NCBI GenBank assembly: GCA_008501575.1
Contig: QQUO01000312.1
Coordinates: 1 to 13,551, forward strand
Source of the DNA: Pseudomonadota bacterium
Lineage (GTDB): Bacteria; Pseudomonadota; Gammaproteobacteria; Xanthomonadales; Marinicellaceae
Length of the DNA: 13,551 bases
Direction of reading: 5' to 3'
The first letter of the stretch is position 1; every line of letters starts with the position of its first letter. Below the pieces are notes generated by a model, which was given only the letters and a program-made list of their open reading frames with translations, ran no database searches and was not told the DNA's origin. Below, in pieces: positions 1 to 6,073 of the stretch. A program made the position numbers and the translations under genes.

Positions 1-218
1 GACCGCACAATAAAGTGGTTCGGTACGAAATCGACATCAAACGCTTGTCCAATATGGCCGCCCAGGATGCCGCCATCGCCATCGGTTCGGCTAAAGTGTT
101 CGTTGATGATCAGGAAATCTACACCATCAATGATGCCAAAGCCGGTATCTGTAAAAATATTCAATACCGGGATTACCCCCATGAAAGCGAACATTCTATC
201 GGAGGCAAACTGACATGA
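1..218 (+). CDS. FabA-like 3-hydroxyacyl-ACP dehydratase, C-terminal part (5' end outside window)
   Basis: Only the last 71 codons are present, open from the left edge (reading frame from base 3) to the TGA at 216-218. The segment VVRYEIDIKRL, followed by a stretch ending in KVFVDDQEIYTINDAKAGI, resembles the C-terminal strand-turn region of FabA-type hotdog dehydratases (compare the E. coli FabA ending with VLVDGRLIYTASDLKVGLF). The catalytic His/Asp region would lie upstream and cannot be checked. Family knowledge says FabA-type enzymes dehydrate 3-hydroxyacyl-ACP, and some also isomerise the double bond. The stop overlaps the next start codon by ATGA (215-218), so the gene is translationally coupled to a second, FabZ-type dehydratase. 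Whether this is a stand-alone FabA or the tail of a larger multidomain protein cannot be told from the window. Confidence 0.75.
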   Translation, partial: PHNKVVRYEIDIKRLSNMAAQDAAIAIGSAKVFVDDQEIYTINDAKAGICKNIQYRDYPHESEHSIGGKLT

Positions 219-676
219 GTCAAGCCTTAAGTCATCAACAAATATTAGATCTGGTGCCGCAACAAGCCCCCTTTCGCTTTATTGATCACATTGTTTCGGT
301 CAATGAAGACGGCATTGTCGGGCAATACACTTATAAAGAAGATGAAACATTTTACGCCGGCCATTTTCCCGGCCAACCGGTCACCCCGGGGGTCATTTTA
401 CTGGAAACCATGGCGCAAACCGGTGTGGTTGCTTACGGTTTGTACTTGCTTTCCTTACAAGTGGAACAATCGGAACTTGACCAATGGCTGACCTTATTCA
501 GTGATGCCGAAGTCGAATTCAGTCGTCCGGTCTATCCCGGTGAGCAAGTCACCATCAGCGCTGAGAAAATCTTTTGGCGACGCATGAAATTAAAAGCCAG
601 GGTTAATATGCATAACGCCGACAATGAATTGGTGGCCAGTTGTGTTATTTCCGGCATGGGAGTTCGTAAACAATGA
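215..676 (+). CDS. FabZ-like 3-hydroxyacyl-ACP dehydratase (hotdog fold)
   Basis: 153 residues, the normal length for FabZ. The protein has the opening Pro-Phe-Arg-Phe-Ile-Asp segment (residues 19-24) and the active-site block GHFPGQPVTPGVILLETMAQ, with predicted catalytic His50 and Glu64 at the FabZ spacing. It should dehydrate 3-hydroxyacyl-ACP to trans-2-enoyl-ACP in the cytoplasm. The start at 215 is supported by GGAGG at 201-205, nine bases upstream. It overlaps the preceding FabA-like gene by 4 bp and the following ketosynthase by 4 bp (ATGA at 673-676). Having two different dehydratases next to one ketosynthase and a dedicated ACP points to a specialised chain-building pathway rather than housekeeping lipid A or phospholipid synthesis. 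Family is certain; substrate is unknown. Confidence 0.88.
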   Translation: MSQALSHQQILDLVPQQAPFRFIDHIVSVNEDGIVGQYTYKEDETFYAGHFPGQPVTPGVILLETMAQTGVVAYGLYLLSLQVEQSELDQWLTLFSDAEVEFSRPVYPGEQVTISAEKIFWRRMKLKARVNMHNADNELVASCVISGMGVRKQ

Positions 677-1950
677 ATCAACACAATACACAACGCGTGG
701 TAATCACCGGTATGGGTGTGGTTGCCCCCAACGGCCATGGTCTGGATAACTATGAACAGGCTTTGAGAAACGGCATTTCCGGCATTAAACACCACGAACA
801 TTTAGCCGAGGCCAATTTCGCTTGCCAGGTCGGCGGTATTCCCGAGAACATGGATACCGTAAAACATGATTATTTAAGTGAAGAATCGCTGTTGGCAATG
901 AACGAAGCGATGATTTTTGGTGCCATTGCCGCCATTGATTGCTGGCGAGATGCCGGCTTGCCGGAACCCGGTGAAGAACCTGACTGGGACACCGGTGCCA
1001 TTATCGGTACCGGTATCAGCGGCTTGGACACCATCGGCAATAAACTGATTCCATTGGTGGATAAAGGCCGCGTTAAACGGCTGGGCTCAACCATGGTCGA
1101 ACAAGTGATGGCCAGTTCCAGCAGCGCCAATATTGGCGGATTGCTGGCTTTAGGCGGTCAGGTTACCACCAATTCCAGCGCCTGTACCACCGGTACCGAA
1201 GCCATTGTTAACGGCTACCATAAAATCAACAGTGGCCATCTCAAAAGAATGCTGGTGGGCGGCACTGAAGGTGCCTCAAAATACAGTTGGGCCGGCTTTG
1301 ATGCCATGCGGGTACTGGCCCGTGGCTATAACGACAAACCGGCACAGGCTTCTCGACCCATGAGCGCCTCTGCAGTCGGTTTTGTGCCCGGTTCCGGCGC
1401 CGGTATGCTGATGCTGGAATCTTTAGACAGTGCCTTACAGCGCGGTGCCCGAATTTATGCCGAAGTCATCGGTGTGGATGTTAACTGTGGTGGTCAACGC
1501 AACGGCGGCAGCACCACCTTCCCTAATCCTACCGGCGTACAACGTTGTATTCAGGCTGCTTTGAAACATGCCGGAATCGATGGTTCTGCCGTCGATTTAA
1601 TTAACGGCCACTTAACCGCCACCATGGCCGATCCTTATGAAATTAACAATTGGCGCGAAGCGCTGAATTGTAGCCCAGAACAATTGCCTAAAATTAATGC
1701 CACCAAATCCCTGGTGGGCCATGCCTTGGGTGCGGCCGGCGGCCTGGAATGTGTGGCTTCCGTGTTACAATTAAGCCGTGGTTTTGTGCACGGATCTTTA
1801 AACTGTGAAGACTTACACCCGGATTTAGAAGCCTATGCCGACAGCATTGTCCATAAAACCGAAGACAGTGATGCCCAAATTTTAGCCAAAGCCAGTTTCG
1901 GCTTCGGCGATGTCAATGCCTGCACCATTTTTAAAACATTTAATCCTTGA
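673..1950 (+). CDS. FabF-like beta-ketoacyl-ACP synthase (divergent active-site loop)
   Basis: 425 residues, typical of KAS II. It begins with the thiolase-fold strand RVVITGMGVVAPNG. The catalytic set is complete: Cys171 (SSACTTG), His313 (NGHLTAT), Lys345 and His350 (TKSLVGHALGAAGG), matching the C-H-K-H order and spacing of FabF. It should condense an acyl thioester with malonyl-ACP, extending the chain by two carbons. The first His loop is unusual: canonical FabF/FabB read AHGTST or SHGTST, while this protein reads GHLTAT, so Gly and Ser are replaced by Leu and Ala. The C-terminal glycine-rich FGFGDVNA strand, normally FGFGGTN, is also altered. GGGAG at 658-662 precedes the start. The gene is coupled to the FabZ-like gene and sits 9 nt before the ACP gene. 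It is probably a pathway-specific elongation KS; the product class is not determined. Confidence 0.92.
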   Translation: MNQHNTQRVVITGMGVVAPNGHGLDNYEQALRNGISGIKHHEHLAEANFACQVGGIPENMDTVKHDYLSEESLLAMNEAMIFGAIAAIDCWRDAGLPEPGEEPDWDTGAIIGTGISGLDTIGNKLIPLVDKGRVKRLGSTMVEQVMASSSSANIGGLLALGGQVTTNSSACTTGTEAIVNGYHKINSGHLKRMLVGGTEGASKYSWAGFDAMRVLARGYNDKPAQASRPMSASAVGFVPGSGAGMLMLESLDSALQRGARIYAEVIGVDVNCGGQRNGGSTTFPNPTGVQRCIQAALKHAGIDGSAVDLINGHLTATMADPYEINNWREALNCSPEQLPKINATKSLVGHALGAAGGLECVASVLQLSRGFVHGSLNCEDLHPDLEAYADSIVHKTEDSDAQILAKASFGFGDVNACTIFKTFNP

Positions 1951-1959
1951 GGAATTATT

Positions 1960-2202
1960 ATGAGTAACGATGTATTTGAACAAGTGAAAGAAATTGTTTC
2001 ACCCTATTGTAAAAACAAAGAAGCCCTGGAATCGGCCACCGCTGAAACCAGCTTTTTAGAAGATCTGGCCATTAACTCGGCGCGTTTGGTTGATATTGTT
2101 ATCGACTTTGAAGATGAATTTGACATTGAAGTGAGCGATGATGAAGCCGATAAAATTCGCACCATTGGTGATGCGGTTACGGTCATTAACGCCAAATCTT
2201 AA
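1960..2202 (+). CDS. Acyl carrier protein with non-canonical NSA phosphopantetheine motif
   Basis: 80 residues, acidic, the size and helical pattern of a stand-alone ACP. The predicted 4'-phosphopantetheine site is Ser40 at the start of helix II, in DLAINSARLVDIV. The usual ACP signature is DSL, so Asp39 is replaced by Asn and Leu41 by Ala. The following acidic helix (DFEDEFDIEVSDDEADKI) is standard for docking to partner enzymes. Start at 1960 is supported by GAGGA at 1949-1953, overlapping the TGA of the ketosynthase. The gene is followed immediately by an intrinsic terminator, which makes ACP the likely end of the main transcript. Its own PPTase is encoded 0.8 kb downstream. It is expected to carry the growing chain for the adjacent KS and dehydratases. 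It is not the housekeeping AcpP, whose motif is strongly conserved. Confidence 0.88.
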   Translation: MSNDVFEQVKEIVSPYCKNKEALESATAETSFLEDLAINSARLVDIVIDFEDEFDIEVSDDEADKIRTIGDAVTVINAKS

Positions 2203-2219
2203 AACCAAAAGACACTGTC

Positions 2220-2254
2220 ATGCCTTGTTAGTCACTCATTAACAGGGCATTTTT
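2220..2254 (+). terminator. Intrinsic terminator between ACP and acyltransferase genes
   Basis: ATGCCTTGTTA (2220-2230) pairs with TAACAGGGCAT (2240-2250) over 11 bp with one G-U pair and a 9-base loop, followed by a run of T. It starts 17 bases after the ACP stop and ends 12 bases before the next start codon. It should stop or strongly reduce transcription into the acyltransferase/PPTase pair. Confidence 0.8.
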
Positions 2255-2266
2255 CTGTGCCGACAC

Positions 2267-3019
2267 ATGAAGCTAATCAATAAACAACGGTGGCCCCTGA
2301 CCATTCAAAAAGCAATTGCCTACATCTGCTTTCCTTTGCTGTATGTGCTGGTGGTGCTGTGGATGAAATACATCCAAAAATACCGCATTAATGACATCCG
2401 TCAGGTTCGACAACAGTTTAAACAAATTGCCCAACAAAACCCGTCCGGCTTATTGATTTGCCCCAATCATTTAACCTATATCGATTCCTTGCTTTTGGCA
2501 TGGGCTTTTTCCTCTTTGGGTAACTACATGCTTCATTTCAGGACCTTCTGCTGGAATTTACCCAACGCCCGCAATGTTCAGGAAAGTGTCTTATACCGTG
2601 TTATATGCTATCTGGGTAAGTGTATTTTAATCGACGAAGACCCCGAAAAAGCCCAACAAACCATGCGCAAGGCCGCATTCTTGTTACACCATGGTCACTA
2701 TGTGATGATATTCCCAGAAGGTCGGCGCAGCCAAAGCGGCCGGGTGGACACCGAAAATTATATCTATGGTGTTGGTAAACTTCATATGGACAGTCACCTG
2801 GATCAGGTTCTGTGCGTCTATTTACGGGGTGAAAAGCAACAAGCCGCCACAAAAATGCCGCATAAGGGTGAGCGATTTGACATTAGGTTACAACTACAAA
2901 CCATTGATAATGAACAACAAGGTCGTCGTGCCATGCGGGCAGCTGCCCAGCAAATCATCAGCACTTTAGCGCGTATGGAAACCGATTGTTTGACCGCGCA
3001 AAACCACCATGCTGGGTAA
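2267..3019 (+). CDS. 1-acylglycerol-3-phosphate acyltransferase-like (PlsC family) membrane enzyme
   Basis: 250 residues. A hydrophobic segment at about residues 16-35 anchors the protein in the inner membrane. Motif I is NHLTYID (His68, Asp73; the HX4D catalytic pair) and motif III is FPEGRRSQSG (149-158), both diagnostic of the glycerolipid acyltransferase family. Members transfer an acyl chain from acyl-ACP or acyl-CoA to a hydroxyl acceptor. Next to a dedicated KS/ACP set, it most likely offloads the special acyl chain onto a lipid or other acceptor, but acceptor and donor are inferred. The start at 2267 has no clear ribosome-binding site and lies only 12 nt after a strong terminator, so expression probably depends on read-through or an unseen promoter. 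It overlaps the PPTase gene by 11 bp. Confidence 0.85.
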   Translation: MKLINKQRWPLTIQKAIAYICFPLLYVLVVLWMKYIQKYRINDIRQVRQQFKQIAQQNPSGLLICPNHLTYIDSLLLAWAFSSLGNYMLHFRTFCWNLPNARNVQESVLYRVICYLGKCILIDEDPEKAQQTMRKAAFLLHHGHYVMIFPEGRRSQSGRVDTENYIYGVGKLHMDSHLDQVLCVYLRGEKQQAATKMPHKGERFDIRLQLQTIDNEQQGRRAMRAAAQQIISTLARMETDCLTAQNHHAG

Positions 3020-3665
3020 TGACATCGTCGATTATCACATCGATGAGAAAAAATACCAAAAACCGCGATTTACACAACGAATCCTGACACCGCAAGAACA
3101 ACAATACCTGGCTCAATCAAATGACCCCAATGGTTTTTTATGGAGTCTATGGGCCGCCAAAGAAGCCAGTTATAAAGCCCTGCAAAGAAACCGGCAACAA
3201 CTGACTTTTTCACCGGTTAGCCTAAGCCTGACAGAGCCCACATTAAAACAATTATTAACACATACCAGCCGACAACCGCTGACCGGTCAAGCCCGATTTG
3301 AACACCACAGCATTGATCTAAAATTTTACCGACCTGAACCCACAGTGGTTCACTGTATCGCTTTGCTTCAAGGCGCTGGCCAATGGTGTCACATCGACCA
3401 GCAAATCGCCCATGTACCACATTTACACAAGTATAAACAGCAAGCCCGGGCAGTGCGCATTTGTGCGCAAAAACTCTTACAACGTCATCACATTCATGCC
3501 GACATCATCAGACCCACGCTGGCCATGAATGATTATGAAAAGCCCGGACCGCCGATACTTATTGATGGCCAAACCAAGCAAACACTGCCACACATTATCA
3601 GTTTATCCCACGACCACAATTATGTGGCCGTGGCTTTATATTACGCTTCATTTAGTTTAAAATAA
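3009..3665 (+). CDS. 4'-phosphopantetheinyl transferase (Sfp/AcpS superfamily)
   Basis: 218 residues, in the Sfp-type size range and far longer than the roughly 120-residue AcpS. The N-terminus holds the metal-binding GNDIVD motif (residues 3-8, Asp5 and Asp8), and WAAKEASYKAL (Lys51, Glu52, Lys56) is the second diagnostic motif. The enzyme moves phosphopantetheine from CoA to a Ser of a carrier protein. The obvious client is the NSA-motif ACP of the same cluster, Ser40; this is inferred from proximity. The start codon lies inside the end of the acyltransferase gene with no good Shine-Dalgarno site, so translational coupling is likely. The C-terminal half is less conserved, and the ISLSHDHNY segment near the end resembles the conserved SxSH element seen in this family. 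Confidence 0.88.
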   Translation: MLGNDIVDYHIDEKKYQKPRFTQRILTPQEQQYLAQSNDPNGFLWSLWAAKEASYKALQRNRQQLTFSPVSLSLTEPTLKQLLTHTSRQPLTGQARFEHHSIDLKFYRPEPTVVHCIALLQGAGQWCHIDQQIAHVPHLHKYKQQARAVRICAQKLLQRHHIHADIIRPTLAMNDYEKPGPPILIDGQTKQTLPHIISLSHDHNYVAVALYYASFSLK

Positions 3666-3687
3666 TGCTTAAAAACCACAATACGAA

Positions 3688-4341
3688 ATGATGAAATTTT
3701 TATTTGCTATCTGCTTTCTTGTTCTGTCCGGTATGGCTATTGCTGAATACGGTCTGCATTTTGATGACAGTGGCAATATTATTAAGCCCGATCAGTATTA
3801 TTTAGCCAAAGGCATCAAAGATGATAAAGACGGCTTTAAAAATGACGCCCTGAAAAATTTTAAAAAAGCCGCTGAATTCGGTAATCAATATGCCATGTCT
3901 TTAATTGCTTTATATCATATGCAAGACAAAGATTATGTGGCTGCTTTGGCGTGGTTTAATATGTTGGACTTAAAGAAAATACCCAACAGTGATTTTCTCA
4001 AAGCCATCATCACCAATTTAGAAAAAATCAGTGAGCCAGAACAAATCCAAGCCGCCGGAGCCATGAAAGCTGATCTCAGTGAAACCTATGGGCATTACCC
4101 GACACTCCTGAGGCGGGAAGCCTGGAAAAAAAGTCTGAAATTCACCGGCACCCACATAAAAGGCTATATCCCACCATTTCTCACCATCCAGCTAAATTCC
4201 GGTATGGTTGTTACCGGCCACAATGTCCGCCGGCAGGTGGATAACTTTATTTACGAATACGAGTTTGATTTTGGCCAGGGTAATGTCACTTTAGAAGACA
4301 TAGAACTGATTGAAGCTGAGGAAAAGGAACAGCCTGAATAA
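3688..4341 (+). CDS. Secreted Sel1-like repeat protein of unknown function
   Basis: 217 residues (216 if the second of the two tandem ATGs is used). The first 19 residues form a signal peptide (MMKFLF, a hydrophobic core, then GMAIA before EYG), so the protein is probably periplasmic. Residues about 53-95 contain Sel1/TPR-like helical pairs (ALKNFKKAAEFGNQYAMSLI, then YVAALAWFNML). Sel1 repeats usually serve as protein-protein interaction scaffolds. The C-terminal 80 residues, rich in beta-type sequence and ending in an acidic tail, match nothing I recognise. The gene starts 22 nt after the PPTase stop on the same strand, so it may be co-transcribed with it. A functional link to the lipid cluster is possible but unproven. 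No strong ribosome-binding site is visible. Confidence 0.7.
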   Translation: MMKFLFAICFLVLSGMAIAEYGLHFDDSGNIIKPDQYYLAKGIKDDKDGFKNDALKNFKKAAEFGNQYAMSLIALYHMQDKDYVAALAWFNMLDLKKIPNSDFLKAIITNLEKISEPEQIQAAGAMKADLSETYGHYPTLLRREAWKKSLKFTGTHIKGYIPPFLTIQLNSGMVVTGHNVRRQVDNFIYEYEFDFGQGNVTLEDIELIEAEEKEQPE

Positions 4342-4502
4342 ATTATTTTTAACCTGTTAAGCGACCCAATAGTGATTTAATCCAACTCTGTAGCCCTTCA
4401 CTTAGCCACCATACAGCCTTCGTTTATTCAACTGCGCATCGCACCGGAATCAGATATTTATAACGTGACTTCCGGCAGATTTAATTGCCATCGACCTTCG
4501 CT

Positions 4503-4508
4503 ATAATA
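4503..4508 (+). promoter_or_regulatory. Candidate -10 box for the DUF1232 gene
   Basis: A perfect TATAAT lies 25 bases before the ATG at 4534, in a 192-bp gap (4342-4533) that otherwise shows no gene or convincing hairpin. The best -35 at a workable distance is weak (TTAATT, 4481-4486, spacer 16). GAAAGGG at 4518-4524 is the ribosome-binding site for the following gene. Confidence 0.4.
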
Positions 4509-4533
4509 ATTGTCTTTGAAAGGGTGAAAACAC

Positions 4534-5049
4534 ATGAACACACTATCGATTCAAATTGATGAGCAAATAAAATCGCACTTTAATCATTTTCTGACCGCCA
4601 ATGATGCCTCAGTTAACGACCGGGACATTACCGCCACACGGCAGAAAATTAAGCAAATCAGAAATGCCACCGATGATGCCTTTGTGATTGAACAAATTGC
4701 CGGCTTAGAAGCTCTGGTGAAAATGATTAGTGATGAAACATGCACAGTTTCTGCTGAGAATGCCGCTTTAATAAATGCCACCATTCGTTATGTGCTTGAT
4801 GATCGAGACCTTATTCCTGATCATATACCGGGCATTGGTTTCATAGATGATTGCATTGTTATTGACAACACCTTAGATGTTATTGAGCATGAATTAAGTG
4901 AATTTAAAGACTTTAGCCGGACCCGAATGGTGTATGCAAAAAACGGAATCTTTACCTTAAGTGACTGGCATAAAATCAAAGATCAGGAATCAGCCAGCCG
5001 CATCAGAAACCGACGGCAAAGACGCGCCAGCTTGTCCGGTCAATGGTAA
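4534..5049 (+). CDS. DUF1232 (YkvA-like) protein
   Basis: 171 residues. The segment at about 76-115 (RYVLDDRDLIPDHIPGIGFI, then DDCIVID) is the DUF1232 signature, in which a helix pair surrounds a D-x-I-P-D-x-I-P-x-x-G-x-x-D-D core. The N-terminal 70 residues are charged and helical and the C-terminus ends in an Arg-rich tail (RIRNRRQRRAS). Biochemical role is unknown; in many proteobacteria the domain appears as small, possibly membrane-associated proteins. The start is fixed by the GAAAGGG ribosome-binding site nine bases upstream. The gene is a single transcription unit: its own -10 box lies upstream and a strong hairpin terminator lies 20 nt after the stop. No link to the lipid cluster can be shown. 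Confidence 0.75.
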   Translation: MNTLSIQIDEQIKSHFNHFLTANDASVNDRDITATRQKIKQIRNATDDAFVIEQIAGLEALVKMISDETCTVSAENAALINATIRYVLDDRDLIPDHIPGIGFIDDCIVIDNTLDVIEHELSEFKDFSRTRMVYAKNGIFTLSDWHKIKDQESASRIRNRRQRRASLSGQW

Positions 5050-5069
5050 GTCGTTATTTTAAGCCAAAC

Positions 5070-5103
5070 AAAGCCGCCTTGATTATTTATCGGCGGCTTT
5101 TTT
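5070..5103. terminator. Bidirectional intrinsic terminator between convergent genes
   Basis: AAAGCCGCC (5070-5078) and GGCGGCTTT (5092-5100) form a 9-bp stem with a 13-base loop. On the + strand it is followed by more T to 5103, ending the DUF1232 transcript. On the - strand the second arm is followed by GTTTGG, so it can also end the PLDc_N gene transcript coming the other way. Confidence 0.85.
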
Positions 5104-5115
5104 AATGGTTTTCGG

Positions 5116-5364
5116 TTATCGCCCCAACAGGTAATATAGAATCAAACCGATTAGAGGTAATAACAAGATAATCACAACCCACAGCACCTTCTCACCGGTG
5201 GGTTTACCCGATCCAATGATTTCAACAATGGCAATAACATCCAAAATCAAAACAATCAGACCAATAATTCCACCACCCCAGCCAAGACCAAATAGCGGTG
5301 CCGCCAAGGCCAGACCACTGAAAGACAATAACAGAATTAGGACTAAAAATTGCTTTATTTTCAC
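5116..5364 (-). CDS. PLDc_N domain small membrane protein (GTG start)
   Basis: 82 residues. Residues 1-22 form a signal peptide or first membrane helix (FLVLILLLSFSGLALAA). A second helix spans about 31-51 and a third 60-80. The segment DVIAIVEIIGSGKPTGEKVL with the following hydrophobic stretch and YYLLGR ending is the PLDc_N motif, named from the N-terminus of cardiolipin synthases but also common as stand-alone mini-proteins. There is no phospholipase D catalytic HKD motif, so it is not an enzyme by itself; the role is unknown. The start codon is GTG at 5362-5364, chosen because a textbook GGAGG lies six bases upstream. A good sigma-70-type promoter (5390-5418) precedes it. Confidence 0.8.
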   Translation of the reverse strand: MKIKQFLVLILLLSFSGLALAAPLFGLGWGGGIIGLIVLILDVIAIVEIIGSGKPTGEKVLWVVIILLLPLIGLILYYLLGR

Positions 5365-5389
5365 AGCTTTCCTCCAAAGATCTCAAATA

Positions 5390-5418
5390 ATTATACTTTA
5401 ATGACCCCCAAATAACAA
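5390..5418 (-). promoter_or_regulatory. Sigma-70-type promoter of the PLDc_N gene
   Basis: Read on the - strand: -35 TTGTTA (5418-5413), a 17-base spacer, and -10 TATAAT (5395-5390), about 26 bases before the GTG start. The -10 is a perfect match and the -35 matches 4 of 6. The -35 lies inside one arm of the neighbouring terminator hairpin. Confidence 0.6.
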
Positions 5419-5443
5419 AGGCGCCCGTGATGGCGCCTTTGTT
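5414..5443 (-). terminator. Intrinsic terminator after the Lys-rich mini-gene
   Basis: AACAAAGGCGCC (5414-5425) and GGCGCCTTTGTT (5432-5443) form a perfect 12-bp stem with a 6-base loop. On the - strand it lies 14 nt after the stop of the 36-codon gene and continues into ATTTGG, so the T-rich part is TTTGTTATTT. It should end that short transcript. Confidence 0.78.
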
Positions 5444-5457
5444 GAATTAAATTCACA

Positions 5458-5568
5458 TTAAAATAGCTTTTTACCGGCCTTTTTTTCCTTTTTCTCGTTA
5501 CGTTTTTCCTTCAAAGTTTTTTCAGGCTTCTTTTTGCTTGATTTTTTAGCGTCGTGACTTTTACTCAT
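5458..5568 (-). CDS. 36-residue lysine-rich mini-protein
   Basis: An open frame of 36 codons reads MSKSHDAKKSSKKKPEKTLK and continues with EKRNEKKEKKAGKKLF before TAA. Fifteen of the 36 residues are Lys and there is a KPxKTxKEK core; very short Lys-rich proteins of this look are found in many gammaproteobacteria without known function. The case for a real gene is a strong ribosome-binding site (AGGAG read on the - strand, about 6 nt before the ATG), an intrinsic terminator 14 nt after the stop, and no competing gene on either strand. The charge suggests binding to nucleic acid, ribosome or anionic membrane, but that is inference. Composition alone could also reflect an A-rich non-coding stretch, but the start signal argues against this. 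Confidence 0.7.
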   Translation of the reverse strand: MSKSHDAKKSSKKKPEKTLKEKRNEKKEKKAGKKLF

Positions 5569-5700
5569 AAATATCTCCTCAGATATCAATCGAACAAAAC
5601 CCGGTTATTCTCACAATTAAGAATTTGCCCCGAGTTTGTACATTATTTTACCTCAGAAATGAATCTTTAATGCAACATTATTAATCAACAACCATCAAAA

Positions 5701-6072
5701 TTATTCAGCTTTTTCAGTCCCCTGATGAAACACCAACTGCCAGGTATTTTGCTCAAACAGCCATACAGAAGTTCTTAATGTCACATGGCTTTTAATATTG
5801 TCTTGGACTTGCTGATAAGAAATATAAGTCACCAATACAACCGTGTCTGATAAATGTTTAAACTGAAAGTTATCACTGTGGATTTGAGGAAAACCACTTT
5901 CATCGATAAAACTTTCAATCATGTCTGTTTTATCATAGACCTGACCTGATCGACCAAACTCCACAAACTCATCATGTAACATGGCTTCAAGCTTGGCAGA
6001 ATCAGCTCTGACTTTTAATAAATGCAGCTCACATTCTAAAGACTTAATTTGATTTAAAATCTTTTCATTCAT
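5701..6072 (-). CDS. NTF2-like / DUF4440 family protein
   Basis: 123 residues. The N-terminal helix followed by LEAMLHDEFVEFGRSGQVYD and a KTDMIESF helix, then alternating beta strands ending in WLFEQNTWQLVFHQGT, is the pattern of the DUF4440/SnoaL-like branch of the NTF2 fold. These proteins form a cone-shaped pocket and may be enzymes or ligand binders; no catalytic residues can be assigned here. The start is supported by AAGGGA five or six bases upstream. The ATG lies one base after the stop of the SRAP gene, so the two are almost certainly co-transcribed and translationally coupled. The Trp/Phe C-terminal strand and length are normal for the family. Function is unknown. Confidence 0.75.
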   Translation of the reverse strand: MNEKILNQIKSLECELHLLKVRADSAKLEAMLHDEFVEFGRSGQVYDKTDMIESFIDESGFPQIHSDNFQFKHLSDTVVLVTYISYQQVQDNIKSHVTLRTSVWLFEQNTWQLVFHQGTEKAE

Positions 6073-6073
6073 A

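Noticed and set aside
532..801. 89-codon frame on the - strand across the FabZ/KS junction
   Set aside because: Antisense to two genes with complete catalytic motifs; no independent support.
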